The translations under genes and the position numbers were made by a program. A stretch of DNA of 64,000 nucleotides from contig CACSIL010000053.1 of assembly GCA_902705825.1 (NCBI GenBank), positions 40,260 to 104,259 of the forward strand. Direction: 5' to 3'. The notes beneath the pieces were generated by a model. That model saw nothing but the letters and a program-made list of their open reading frames with translations, made no database searches and was not told the DNA's origin. The stretch is from Halioglobus japonicus (GTDB lineage: Bacteria > Pseudomonadota > Gammaproteobacteria > Pseudomonadales > Halieaceae). This document shows positions 43,431-52,445 of this stretch, piece after piece; the first letter of the stretch is position 1; every line of letters starts with the position of its first letter.

Positions 43431-45218
43431 TTGATAAACCGAGGTAAAGCGTTCATAGGCAATGGGCGGCACAGAGCATGGGCATGGCTTGCGTGTGTGC
43501 TGTGTATGTCGCATGCCTTGGCCAGCGAGCCTCCCAATATCGTACTGATTGTCGCTGATGATATTGGCTATTCTGATTTCGGTGCCTTCGGGGGTGAAAT
43601 AGACACACCCAATATCGATGCGTTGGCCCGGGCCGGGGTTCGGTTCTCAAACTTTCATGCCGCCTCCAGTTGCGCTCCCACCCGTGCGATGCTGCTGACC
43701 GGGGTGGATAACCACCGCGCCGGGGTCGGCAGTATGCGCGAGTTGATGCCGCTGTCGCATCGCGGCGAACCCGGCTACGACGGTGTTCTGAATGAGAGCG
43801 TGCAGACGATTGCAAGCATGATGCAGGCTTCGGGATACCGCACCTGGGTTGCGGGAAAGTGGCACCTTGGCATCGAAGACAGCAACCTGCCTCCCGCCCG
43901 CGGTTTTGACGGCTCGGTGATTCAGGCCGACAGTGGCTCTGACAATTTTGAGATGCGCCCCTATCTGCCGATGTACCCCGAAGCGCGCTGGTTTGAAAAT
44001 GGCAGGCGCATGCAGTCACTGCCGGAAGACTTCTATTCATCGCGTTATTTTGTCGACTGGACAATAGCGTTTCTGGAAGCGACCCGCGCAGAGGGCAAGC
44101 CCTTCTTTGCCTATCTGGCTTTCCAGGCCAACCATTTGCCGCTGCAGGCACCCGCCGAATTTATCGATGCTTACCGGGGGCACTACACACAGGGCTGGGC
44201 AAAAGTGCGCGAAGCGCGGATTCAAAAAATACGCGAGCTGGATCTTTTTGAAACCCCGGCCACTTTTGCCGCTGGCCCCGCGCAGGATGAATGGGATGGA
44301 CTGACAGAGCAGCAGCAGTACTTTGAGGCGCGTCGCATGCAGGCCTACGCCGGCATGGCGACGGCGATGGACTACGAAATCGGCCGCCTGATAACGTACT
44401 TGCGTGACAGTGGGCAGTATCAGAACACGGTATTTGTGTTGTTCTCCGACAACGGGGCAACTGCCACCGAACCCTATGACAACGCCTACGGCCGGCGTTG
44501 GTTGGAGAGCAATTATCACCGGGAGACCGAAACGCTGGGAGAGAAGGGTAGCTGGGTGGCGGCAGGCAGCCACTGGGGCAGAGTCTCCAACACGCCCCTC
44601 GCTGGCACGAAATTTTCTTCTGGCGAGGGCGGCGTGCGCGTGCCGCTGATTGTCTCGGGCTTGTCATCGGCCGCACAGGGAGCGGTGAATCGCGAATTTA
44701 CCTACATCACGGATCTGGCTCCCACGCTGCTGGAGATCGCCGGTATTGAGTCGCCGCAAGTAGTGCCCGCAGCGCAAACCATGACAGGCCGCAGTCTGCT
44801 GCCAATGATGACAGCCGCAGCGCCGGCACCCTACCGCAGCGATGAGGCATTGGGCTACGAGTTCTCGGGCAATTCCGCGCTTTATCAAGGCGATTACAAG
44901 CTGGTGCGCAATCAGCCGCCAGCCGGTGACCGGCAGTGGCGTTTGTACAAAATTGATGAGGACCCCGGAGAGACAACTGATCTGCGTGAACGAATGCCGG
45001 ACCTGTATCAGAATATGCTGGCAGAGTACGACGCCTATGCGAGCGAGAACGGCGTTTTGCCGATGCCGGAAAACTACTCTGTAGCGAAGCAGGTAATGAT
45101 CAATACGATTGTCTTTTCCCTGCTGCCAAAGTACCTGCCCTATGTCGGGCTGGCACTGGTGTTGGTACTGGCTGTCTATTTCTACCGTCGCTCTGGTCGA
45201 CGAACACATAAGAGATAA
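43431..45218 (+). CDS. Type I (formylglycine) sulfatase with C-terminal membrane anchor
   Basis: A 595-residue arylsulfatase-family enzyme. Start TTG at 43431 with GAGG upstream gives a signal peptide (RHRAWAWLACVLCMSHALA, cut near residue 31). The active site has IVLIVADDIGYSDFGAFGGE (metal-binding D43, D44) and the formylglycine motif C-A-P-T-R (C81), then TGVDNHRAG and AGKWHLG. The C-terminus has a hydrophobic helix (YLPYVGLALVLVLAVYFY) followed by a basic RRSGRRTHKR, so the enzyme is tethered in the inner membrane facing the periplasm. A formylglycine-generating or anSME enzyme is needed but not in the window. It forms an operon with the DUF3604 gene 6 bases downstream. It could turn over sulfated glycans or lipids. 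Confidence 0.87.
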   Translation: MINRGKAFIGNGRHRAWAWLACVLCMSHALASEPPNIVLIVADDIGYSDFGAFGGEIDTPNIDALARAGVRFSNFHAASSCAPTRAMLLTGVDNHRAGVGSMRELMPLSHRGEPGYDGVLNESVQTIASMMQASGYRTWVAGKWHLGIEDSNLPPARGFDGSVIQADSGSDNFEMRPYLPMYPEARWFENGRRMQSLPEDFYSSRYFVDWTIAFLEATRAEGKPFFAYLAFQANHLPLQAPAEFIDAYRGHYTQGWAKVREARIQKIRELDLFETPATFAAGPAQDEWDGLTEQQQYFEARRMQAYAGMATAMDYEIGRLITYLRDSGQYQNTVFVLFSDNGATATEPYDNAYGRRWLESNYHRETETLGEKGSWVAAGSHWGRVSNTPLAGTKFSSGEGGVRVPLIVSGLSSAAQGAVNREFTYITDLAPTLLEIAGIESPQVVPAAQTMTGRSLLPMMTAAAPAPYRSDEALGYEFSGNSALYQGDYKLVRNQPPAGDRQWRLYKIDEDPGETTDLRERMPDLYQNMLAEYDAYASENGVLPMPENYSVAKQVMINTIVFSLLPKYLPYVGLALVLVLAVYFYRRSGRRTHKR

Positions 45219-45224
45219 AAACCT

Positions 45225-47099
45225 ATGAACGTAACATTGAAAATAGTTCTCGGTGGGGTGGGAGCCGTCATGTTGAGCGCCTGTGGCCCGGTAGATGATC
45301 CCACCCTGTTTCCGGCGTATGACCCGGCCAGCGCTGAGCCCCCTCCGCCGAAACCGGCGGTGCAGTTCAACCCCAACCGACAGTTGCTCTGGGGCGATTT
45401 GCATATACACACCAGTTACTCGACCGATGCGTACAGCATGGGCGTGAAAGCAACGCCTGATGATGCCTACAACTTCAGCCGCGGTGGCACCATTGAGCAC
45501 GGTGCAGGTTATGCGATTCAAATAGACCGGCCACTCGATTTTGCCGCCGTCACCGACCACTCTGAATATATGGGTGCTGCCCGCGCCGATGACAGCATTG
45601 TCTTGCCTTTTGAAGAGCGCAGCCTGCGCGAGAGACTGCTCAATGACAGCCCGTTGTCCATGACATTTGTGCTGGGAAAAATCGCCAGTAATGTGAAGGG
45701 CTTTGACAGCTACGGTGACGACCCCGAGACACGGGAGATTACACTCAATGCCTGGAAGCTGATGGTCGATACTGCTAATGCACACTACGAGCCCGGTGTA
45801 TTCACCACGCTGGTGGGCTATGAGTGGTCTTCCATGCCAGACGATCAGAACCTGCACCGCAACGTGATCTACCGGGACGATAATGTGCCTGAGTTCCCCT
45901 ATACCTCGCTGGACTCGGAAAACCCCGAAGATCTTTGGGATGCTCTGGACAAACAGCGGGCCGAGGGTAAATCCGTGTTGGCCATCCCGCACAACGGCAA
46001 TGTATCCAACGGCCTGATGTATGCCCGCACGAAGTATGATGGCAGCCCGTTGACGGCCGAATATGCCGCACAGCGTATGCGCAATGAACCGGTCAGCGAG
46101 ATCATGCAGATTAAGGGAACCTCCGATACACACCCCGTGTTGTCGCCAGAGGACGAGTTTGCGAATTTTGAAATTATGAACGCCATGCTCAGCCCCACGG
46201 GAAGCTACAGCGAACCGCGAGGCAGTTACGCGCGCGATGCGATGCGCACGGGTATTGAGCTGTCGCACTCTGAGGGGTTCAATCCCTATCGCTTTGGCGT
46301 TATCGGTAGCAGCGACAGTCACAATGCCAGCACGCCGGTGGAAGAAGACAATTTCACCGGTAAGTTGCCGCTGATGGATGGCACGGCAGGCCTGCGGTTG
46401 GGTGAGTCCATTATGCTGCCCGAGTCCATGCAGCGCTCGCGCAAATGGGGTGCAGCCGGTCTCGCCGGTGTATGGGCCCAGGAAAATACCCGCGGTTCTA
46501 TCTTCGACGCATTGCTGCGCAAGGAAACCTATGCCACGTCCGGCCCGCGTATCAGCCTGCGCTTTTTTGGCAGCTTCGACTACAGCGCCGATATGATGGA
46601 CAGCGTGGATTTACTGGAGCAGGCCTACGCGCGCGGCGTCCCTATGGGCGGGACACTGAGCGCCGATGGCAACGCCACGACGGCGCCGACATTTGCACTC
46701 TGGGCAGCCAAAGATCCACAAGGCGCCAACCTCGATCGACTGCAGGTTATCAAGGGTTGGGTTGACGCTGAGGGCGTCACGCACGAGGAAATCTTTGATG
46801 TGGCGCTTTCCGATGGGCGTAAAAAGGGCGCTGATGGCAAAGTCCCCGCGGTCGGTAATACCGTGGATGTGGCCAAAGCCACCTACACCAACGCCATAGG
46901 TGCAACGCAGCTAAACGCCTTCTGGCAGGACCCCGAGTTCGACCCGTCCCAGGAGGCGTTCTATTACGCCCGCGCCATCGAAATCCCAACTCCGCGCTGG
47001 TCCACCTACGATGCCATGCGCCTGGACATAGAGGCACCAGACCCCACAACGCTGCAGGAGCGCGCAATAAGTTCAGCCATCTGGTACCCAGCCAAATGA
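45225..47099 (+). CDS. DUF3604 lipoprotein (PHP-like metal-dependent domain)
   Basis: A 624-residue lipoprotein (lipobox LSAC, Cys 20, after MNVTLKIVLGGVGAVMLSAC). The DUF3604 marks are LLWGDLHIHTSYSTDA (H-x-H of a PHP fold), FAAVTDHSEYMG (D-H), IPHNGNVSNG and VIGSSDSHNAS. The metal-binding pattern GDLHIHT...TDHSE...SDSHN is that of polymerase-and-histidinol-phosphatase-like phosphoesterases. The substrate of this group is unknown. It directly follows the sulfatase gene (6-base gap), a combination I have seen in marine gammaproteobacteria, suggesting both act on the same envelope or extracellular compound. It is periplasmic or outer-membrane bound. Two hairpins follow it. Confidence 0.82.
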   Translation: MNVTLKIVLGGVGAVMLSACGPVDDPTLFPAYDPASAEPPPPKPAVQFNPNRQLLWGDLHIHTSYSTDAYSMGVKATPDDAYNFSRGGTIEHGAGYAIQIDRPLDFAAVTDHSEYMGAARADDSIVLPFEERSLRERLLNDSPLSMTFVLGKIASNVKGFDSYGDDPETREITLNAWKLMVDTANAHYEPGVFTTLVGYEWSSMPDDQNLHRNVIYRDDNVPEFPYTSLDSENPEDLWDALDKQRAEGKSVLAIPHNGNVSNGLMYARTKYDGSPLTAEYAAQRMRNEPVSEIMQIKGTSDTHPVLSPEDEFANFEIMNAMLSPTGSYSEPRGSYARDAMRTGIELSHSEGFNPYRFGVIGSSDSHNASTPVEEDNFTGKLPLMDGTAGLRLGESIMLPESMQRSRKWGAAGLAGVWAQENTRGSIFDALLRKETYATSGPRISLRFFGSFDYSADMMDSVDLLEQAYARGVPMGGTLSADGNATTAPTFALWAAKDPQGANLDRLQVIKGWVDAEGVTHEEIFDVALSDGRKKGADGKVPAVGNTVDVAKATYTNAIGATQLNAFWQDPEFDPSQEAFYYARAIEIPTPRWSTYDAMRLDIEAPDPTTLQERAISSAIWYPAK

Positions 47100-47132
47100 C
47101 AAGAGCACGTACCTAAATCAAGTGCCAACAAA

Positions 47133-47212
47133 GGCGAGTGGTCGTGCCCCCTGTTCTGCGGCGAATATCTCAGCCCTCTGAGCAAGCGGAACAGGGGGCA
47201 CGACCACTCGCC
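47133..47212. repeat. Conserved-loop hairpin, copy 1
   Basis: Perfect 24-bp inverted repeat (47133-47156, 47189-47212; arm begins GGCGAGTGGTCGTGCC). The 32-nt loop (47157-47188) contains GAATATCTCAGCCCTCTGAG, which itself folds as CTCAG/CTGAG. The arms differ from those of copies 2 and 3, but the loop core is the same. It lies 34 bases after the DUF3604 stop and is not followed by a T-run. Confidence 0.9.
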
Positions 47213-47224
47213 GTGAACAAAGTC

Positions 47225-47279
47225 CCGATCAGGCCCGAGAGCTCAGAGGGCTGAGATATTCGCACTCGGGCCTGATCGG
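47225..47279. repeat. Conserved-loop hairpin, copy 2 (opposite orientation)
   Basis: Perfect 15-bp arms (47225-47239, 47265-47279; CCGATCAGGCCCGAG). The 25-nt loop is the reverse complement of the copy 1 loop core (CTCAGAGGGCTGAGATATTC). It lies 12 bases after copy 1, head to tail in opposite sense. Arms are unrelated to copies 1 and 3. Confidence 0.9.
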
Positions 47280-47382
47280 CTAAGGGGCTGATTTGTGCTT
47301 GCTGCGGGTCGAGTGCATTCGTTTAGGTAGAGGGAACTGGGCTGTAACGTTTATCGTCCATTTGGACACAATCAGTTTCCGA

Positions 47383-47402
47383 GGTGTGTCTTATCACACA
47401 CC
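47383..47402. promoter_or_regulatory. Operator-like palindrome upstream of the SDR gene
   Basis: Perfect inverted repeat GGTGTGT / ACACACC with a 6-nt spacer, 72 bases upstream of the ATG at 47474. A second small dyad GTCC-ATTT-GGAC lies at 47356-47367. Together they suggest a TetR- or similar repressor site over the SDR promoter. No such regulator gene is in the window. Confidence 0.4.
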
Positions 47403-47473
47403 AAAGACAGCGCTACAGTGCATTGCATTAGAGCTATTGCTATTTAGGTACACAACAAAAAAAGGTAGGCGCA

Positions 47474-48295
47474 ATGGAAGACTTCAAGGACAAGGTGGCC
47501 GTTATCACCGGTGCCGCAAGTGGGATTGGCAAAGCACTGGCCAGGCACTGCGTTGCGCAAGGTATGAATGTCGCGATCGTTGATCTTTACGTTGAAGGGC
47601 TGTCTGCGCTGGCAGAGGAACTGCAGCAGCAGGGCGCCAAGGTGCTATCTGAATCAGTCGATGTATCGGATATGGCGGCAATGAAATCGTTTGCAGAGCG
47701 TTGTGTTGACGTACTCGGCCCGGTGTCGGTGCTGTTCAACAACGCCGGCATTCTTCGTGTGGGGCAAACCTGGGAGCACACGGCCCAGGAGTGGGAAAAA
47801 ATGCTGTCGGTCAACGTTATGGGTGTGGTGAACGGTTTGACTGCATTCGTGCCGGGGATGATCGCCGCCGGGATACCCGCGCAAATTGTTAACACGGGTT
47901 CTGTCGGTTCTCTGGTGGCGGCGCCAGGCATGGCGCAGTACACCGCGTGCAAAATGGCGGTGCGCGGTATTACTGAATCGCTGGCGTATGACCTCGCCGC
48001 CGCCGGCCCCCACATTGATGTATCCCTGCTGTGCCCGGGCCCGGTGTCGACGCCTATCAGCGACGGCTTGTTGGGCATCGCAGCTGGCAGCGCAGAGAGT
48101 GAAGCCAATGTCAAAATGATGCAGGAACAACCCGATTTTATAACACCGGATGACTGTGCCGAGCGGGTTTTCAAGGCGATAAGAGAACGTAAGTTCTGGA
48201 TATTTACGCACCCATTTTCTCAGTACTACAAGAATAACTCGGAAGCTATCGCAAACGGTATCAATCCAGTGTTTACAGATGTTGAGTTTGATTAA
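47474..48295 (+). CDS. Short-chain dehydrogenase/reductase
   Basis: A 273-residue classical SDR. AVITGAASGIGKALARH gives the cofactor loop T-G-x3-G-x-G. VDVSDMAAM, LFNNAGILRVG (N-N-A-G), NTGSVGSL (catalytic Ser) and Y-T-A-C-K (catalytic Tyr and Lys) follow, then PGPVSTP. An Asp after the second strand (IVDLY) favours NAD over NADP. It likely oxidises a secondary alcohol such as a steroid or side-chain intermediate of the neighbouring catabolic pathway. GGTAGGCGC lies before the ATG. It stands alone on the plus strand, upstream of the TonB-dependent receptor. Confidence 0.85.
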   Translation: MEDFKDKVAVITGAASGIGKALARHCVAQGMNVAIVDLYVEGLSALAEELQQQGAKVLSESVDVSDMAAMKSFAERCVDVLGPVSVLFNNAGILRVGQTWEHTAQEWEKMLSVNVMGVVNGLTAFVPGMIAAGIPAQIVNTGSVGSLVAAPGMAQYTACKMAVRGITESLAYDLAAAGPHIDVSLLCPGPVSTPISDGLLGIAAGSAESEANVKMMQEQPDFITPDDCAERVFKAIRERKFWIFTHPFSQYYKNNSEAIANGINPVFTDVEFD

Positions 48296-48455
48296 CAAAT
48301 AGAAAGGCGACCGGGGTGTTCTGCAACTGCAGTGACCGCTGAGTCGTTCTGCCTGAAGGCTATTTCTTCTCGCCGTTTTTGCGCGGCCTGGAAACAGCGA
48401 TATGGCCAACGAAGTGAAACGATAATTATTAGAATTTTCCCCTGTGGAGGTATAC

Positions 48456-50762
48456 ATGCGCGCACATACGCCTTACGTGGCAACTCTCGCCTTACTCTCA
48501 ATACCATTGACGCCGCTGACCCCGGTGGCACTTGCACAAACGACAGGCATGGTGCTGGAAGAAGTCATCGTATCGGCTCGCAAGCGCGATGAAAATGTTC
48601 AGGGTACGCCGATCGCAATTACCGCAATCTCAGGCTCTGTTATCGATCAGTCCAAATTTTTTACCGTCAAGGACATCGAACAGGTTTCGCCCAATCTGTC
48701 GTTCTCGTCATCGAATAACGGCAGCAGCGGATCCCTGCAGGCCTTTCAGCGCGGCATCGGGCAATTTGATAACAGCCTGACGACGGACCCCGGTGTTGGT
48801 CTATACCTCGATGGGATTTATCTGGCGCGCACCGTCGGCTCAAACTTTGAATTATCGGATATCGCCAGCATTGATGTTCTGCGCGGGCCACAGGGAACAC
48901 TGTATGGGAAGAACACGATAGGCGGTGCGATTTCCGTAACGACCAAAGTGCCCACTGGAGAGACCAGTTATATGGGACAGTTGACCGGCGGTGAATACGA
49001 TTATGTATCGTTCTCCGGTTATGCCGAAGCTCCCATTACGGACGACATAGCAGCGAGCGTGGCCGTGCTGACCAAAAATTCCTCGGGCTGGCAGCACCGC
49101 AATCAGAACGACGATGCCGGCAACAATGATAGCTGGGCGGCGCGTACACACCTGAATGCAAATTTTACCGAGACCTGGAACTCGCATGTGGCGTTTGACT
49201 ATACGCACATCGACCAGAACGTTTATCCGCAGGTGCTGACAGATTTCAACCCCGACGCCACCATTCCCACGGCGTATAACAACACGGTGGGGCTCGTCGA
49301 TGGTGTCTGCTGTACACCCAATGTTGACGATATTGATCGCAGTGATGCGCTCAATGAACTGGATCGTGAAAAGAACAATATGTGGGGCATCAGTTGGATA
49401 AACACCTTCGACTGGGATGAACTGATGCTGAAGTCCACCACCGGTTACCGGGACATGGACTCACACAACTACCGCGATGCGGATAATGCGCCCAATGTGT
49501 ACTTTGAAGTGGGCAACGATTTGAACACCAATCAGTTCAGCCAGGAGTTCGTGCTCAGCAATGCCTCCGGCACAAAATTCGATTGGCTGGTCGGTGCTTA
49601 CTATTTCCGCGAGGATGGTAAGTCACAGGCTAATGTGACCGTGGCCGGTGGGCTTTACGAGGCCATCGGGGTAGTGCCGCTGGACTTTACCCTGAGCTAC
49701 GATACCAAGCAGGACACCACCAGTTACGCGGCATTTTTCTATACCACCTGGCACTGGACAGACGCGACGCGGATCAATCTTGCCGCACGCTATACCTACG
49801 ACGAAAAGAAGCTGGATATGTACACCATTCGACGTGCCAGCCAGACACCCATCACACTGCCTGGGCCAACCGGTCCCTCATCGTGTAGCGATGTGACACC
49901 GGACGGCAACGGCGCGCGCTTCAGTTGTAAAGACGACTGGAGTGAAGTGTCGCCGAAAATCGGCATCGATCACGATTTCAACGAAGACATCATGGCCTAT
50001 GCCAGCATCTCACAGGGTTTCCGCAGCGGTATCTACAACGGCCGTCCAACCTCTACAGCACAGATTTCAGTAGCCGACCCCGAAACACTCACCAGCTACG
50101 AGATAGGCCTGAAAACGCAGTTGTTTGAACGGCGCCTGCAACTCAACGGCTCAGTGTTCTACGACGACTACAAGGATCAGCAATTTCTGGTTAACAGGCC
50201 CTCATCCACAGATGCAAGCGATGCGCTGGCACTGGTAGTAGCCAATGCCGCCGATTCCACAATCAGCGGTGTAGAGCTGGAGTTTACTGCGCTGCCGATG
50301 GAGAACCTGACAATCACCGGCGGAGCGTCCTGGTTGAACACCGAATACAACAGCTTTGATTCGTTCAACCCCTCCACCGGCGAACTGGAAGACCTGAGTG
50401 ATCGCGAATTTCAGAACGTACCGGATTGGACAGCCAGCCTGGCGGCCATCTACAACTGGGATCTCAGCGACGGCAGCACCATCCGCCTGCGCGGCGATGC
50501 CTACTACAAAGGTGAAATCTTCTACAGCAACGATTACGCCTGTACCTGCTTCGACCGGCTCAATACCGATGGCTTCACCACCTACAATGCCGGCATCACC
50601 TTCATCACCGCCGATGGTAAGTGGGAGCTGGGCGTCTTCGGCCGCAACCTCAGTGACAAAAGAGAAATCAACGGCGGTTTCGGTGTAGACGCATTCGGTA
50701 CAACCACTGCAGCCTACACAGCTCCGCGCACCTACTACGCGAGTATCAAATACAGCAACTAA
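48456..50762 (+). CDS. TonB-dependent outer-membrane receptor
   Basis: A 768-residue receptor. A signal peptide (MRAHTPYVATLALLSIPLTPLTPVALAQ) is followed by a TonB box-like LEEVIVSARKRDENVQGTPI. The plug domain has IDVLRGPQGTLYGKNTIGGAISVTTK, the signature of this family. A 22-strand barrel ends in ...APRTYYASIKYSN with the terminal aromatic-x pattern. It belongs to the FecA/CirA-like group that in Sphingomonadales and marine gammaproteobacteria takes up steroids, aromatics or other large organics instead of siderophores. The GTGGAGG upstream of ATG 48456 is a good ribosome site. A GTG 12 bases upstream is in frame. It probably imports the substrate of the operon at 52-60 kb. Confidence 0.92.
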   Translation: MRAHTPYVATLALLSIPLTPLTPVALAQTTGMVLEEVIVSARKRDENVQGTPIAITAISGSVIDQSKFFTVKDIEQVSPNLSFSSSNNGSSGSLQAFQRGIGQFDNSLTTDPGVGLYLDGIYLARTVGSNFELSDIASIDVLRGPQGTLYGKNTIGGAISVTTKVPTGETSYMGQLTGGEYDYVSFSGYAEAPITDDIAASVAVLTKNSSGWQHRNQNDDAGNNDSWAARTHLNANFTETWNSHVAFDYTHIDQNVYPQVLTDFNPDATIPTAYNNTVGLVDGVCCTPNVDDIDRSDALNELDREKNNMWGISWINTFDWDELMLKSTTGYRDMDSHNYRDADNAPNVYFEVGNDLNTNQFSQEFVLSNASGTKFDWLVGAYYFREDGKSQANVTVAGGLYEAIGVVPLDFTLSYDTKQDTTSYAAFFYTTWHWTDATRINLAARYTYDEKKLDMYTIRRASQTPITLPGPTGPSSCSDVTPDGNGARFSCKDDWSEVSPKIGIDHDFNEDIMAYASISQGFRSGIYNGRPTSTAQISVADPETLTSYEIGLKTQLFERRLQLNGSVFYDDYKDQQFLVNRPSSTDASDALALVVANAADSTISGVELEFTALPMENLTITGGASWLNTEYNSFDSFNPSTGELEDLSDREFQNVPDWTASLAAIYNWDLSDGSTIRLRGDAYYKGEIFYSNDYACTCFDRLNTDGFTTYNAGITFITADGKWELGVFGRNLSDKREINGGFGVDAFGTTTAAYTAPRTYYASIKYSN

Positions 50763-50820
50763 TAATCCCTGAATCATCCTGTCTGGCGACTTCGTGGCAC
50801 AAGGGTTCTAGTCTCCGGGC

Positions 50821-50876
50821 AGCCATTCGTCAGCGCGTATCCGGCGCACCAGCACAGGGGGAACGGACGAATGGCT
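50821..50876. terminator. Inverted repeat downstream of the receptor gene
   Basis: Perfect 11-bp arms AGCCATTCGTC / GACGAATGGCT around a 34-nt loop, in the 362-base gap between the receptor and LysR genes. There is no T-run. It may terminate the receptor transcript. The rest of the gap (50877-51124) holds nothing I can support beyond the LysR promoter. Confidence 0.4.
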
Positions 50877-51124
50877 CTCTACGCGCGCGCCCGATATTCA
50901 AGCCTGTTCCATCAACAGGAGGCCAGTCGCGCCTGTACATGGAGGGTCCACCCCTGCCTATGGGTGTGTACGCTGTTTGGCGCCCCCGGCAATGCCCAAT
51001 CGATCGAGCTCCGTAAACAACGGTGCTTTCCAACCATGCCACTACCACCTGACAGAGCCGCTTTTACTTTCGCCTCTCATCAGCTACGCTCTGGCACAGC
51101 AAATACGCAGGAGTGAGTAGTTCA

Positions 51125-52024
51125 ATGAGTCGCTGGGACGGAATCGACGAGTTCATGCATGTGGTGGACACCGGTAGTTTTACCGGTGCCGCCGAACGCC
51201 TGGGAATGTCCAAGTCGTATGTCAGCAAACAGATCAGCCAATTGGAAGATCGCCTGAAAGCGCGCCTGCTGCAGCGTACCACCCGCAAACTGACACTCAC
51301 CGAAGTCGGCGAAATATTCTACCGCGAGTGCCTGCCCATGGCAGAGCAGTTCGACGTCGCAGAGTCCGCCGTGGCGGATATGCAACAAAAGCCACAGGGC
51401 ACGCTCAGGCTGGCATTGAATAGCCGCTTTGGAGTGCAGCACATGGCGCGAGCCGTCGCGGCTTTTTCGCGTTCACACCCCGAACTTTCAGTGGAAGTAC
51501 ACTCCAGTTTTCGCGATGTCGATCTGGTGGCCGAGGGCTATGACCTGACCATTCGCTACGGCAGGCTGGATGATTCCTCATTGATTGCCCGCTCTATTGG
51601 AGGGCATACCCTGTGTCTGTGTGCAGCGCCGGAGTACTGGAAAGCCAACAAGCAACCGCAGACAGTGGAAGATCTGGAGGATCACAACTGTCTGGCAGGC
51701 CCGGAGCGCTGCTGGATGCTGAACACCGAAGAGGGCGTTACCTCGAAAGTAAAAGTCTCCGGGAACTGGCTCAGTGAGGACGGCGCCACCATCAAAGCGG
51801 CGGCACTGTCGGGTATAGGTATAGCGCAGCTACCGGATTTCTATGTCCAGGCTGCGGTGGAGGCCGGCAAACTGGTTAAGCTGCACCAGCCCTGGAGTAG
51901 CTATCACCGTGACACCTGGGCAGTCTATCCGCACAGTAAACACCTCTCCACCAAGGTGCGTTTCTTTATGGATTTTATGGTGAACTACTTCGCCACGGAT
52001 TTCGATTGGGATATGGATTCCTGA
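51125..52024 (+). CDS. LysR-family transcriptional regulator
   Basis: A 299-residue regulator. The N-terminal winged helix-turn-helix (about 1-65) reads FMHVVDTGSFTGAAERLGMSKSYVSKQISQLEDRLKARLLQRTTRKLTLTE (short pieces: GSFTGAAERLG, SKQISQLED). The effector-binding domain follows, with YDLTIRYGRLDDSSLIARSIG near 138. It resembles the DhcR/GbpR-like subgroup with a short C-terminal domain. It lies next to the receptor and is convergent with the catabolic operon at 52057-60289, so it is the best candidate to control the operon or the receptor in response to substrate. The GTG four codons upstream (51113) is an alternative start. Confidence 0.9.
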   Translation: MSRWDGIDEFMHVVDTGSFTGAAERLGMSKSYVSKQISQLEDRLKARLLQRTTRKLTLTEVGEIFYRECLPMAEQFDVAESAVADMQQKPQGTLRLALNSRFGVQHMARAVAAFSRSHPELSVEVHSSFRDVDLVAEGYDLTIRYGRLDDSSLIARSIGGHTLCLCAAPEYWKANKQPQTVEDLEDHNCLAGPERCWMLNTEEGVTSKVKVSGNWLSEDGATIKAAALSGIGIAQLPDFYVQAAVEAGKLVKLHQPWSSYHRDTWAVYPHSKHLSTKVRFFMDFMVNYFATDFDWDMDS

Positions 52025-52056
52025 AAGATCCAGGACTAAGGGCAGAGCCCGCTGCG

Positions 52057-52440
52057 TCAATTGCGCTGGATAATTTCTATTCGATACCCGTCCGGGTCAA
52101 GAATCATCGCAATGGTTACCGGCCACTTGGCCAGTTTTGTTGGGGGCGTTTCGCTGACACAGCCATAGTCTACTGCGGCCTGATACACCGTTTCGATATC
52201 GTCGGTATACAGATAGAACTTCCAGAGCGCTTCATCACCGTGGTCGATGGCACCGTGCTGCGCCGTCTTCTGCGCCAGTTGCAGCTTGCCATCTGAGCCC
52301 TCTGCTCCCAGCACGATCTCCTTCGCTTCGGGTATCTCAATGCGCTGTTGCACTTCGAGTTGCAGGATTCGGGTATAAAAATCCTCGGAGCGCGCCAGGT
52401 CGGTCACACTGATACAAAATTGTCCAAGACGCGATGCCAT
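52057..52440 (-). CDS. VOC-family (glyoxalase-like) protein
   Basis: A 127-residue single VOC repeat pair: GQFCISVTDLARSEDFYTRIL (the first beta-alpha-beta unit), YLYTDDIETVYQAAVDYGC, and AMILDPDGYRIEIIQRN (D-P-D-G-x-x-I-E, metal-binding Glu). It could be a small isomerase, lyase or dioxygenase subunit, but the metal ligands are only partly clear, so no reaction is given. It is the last gene of the catabolic operon; a TTG start at 52449 would overlap the SDR stop, while ATG 52440 gives MASRLGQF. Probably a helper enzyme of the ring-cleavage pathway. Confidence 0.75.
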   Translation of the reverse strand: MASRLGQFCISVTDLARSEDFYTRILQLEVQQRIEIPEAKEIVLGAEGSDGKLQLAQKTAQHGAIDHGDEALWKFYLYTDDIETVYQAAVDYGCVSETPPTKLAKWPVTIAMILDPDGYRIEIIQRN

Positions 52441-52445
52441 AGTAG

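Noticed and set aside
47133..47279. Hairpins as ordinary intrinsic terminators
   Set aside because: They are in intergenic DNA and may stop transcription, but none has a T-run, and the shared loop with unrelated arms is not explained by termination alone. Kept as a repeat family instead.
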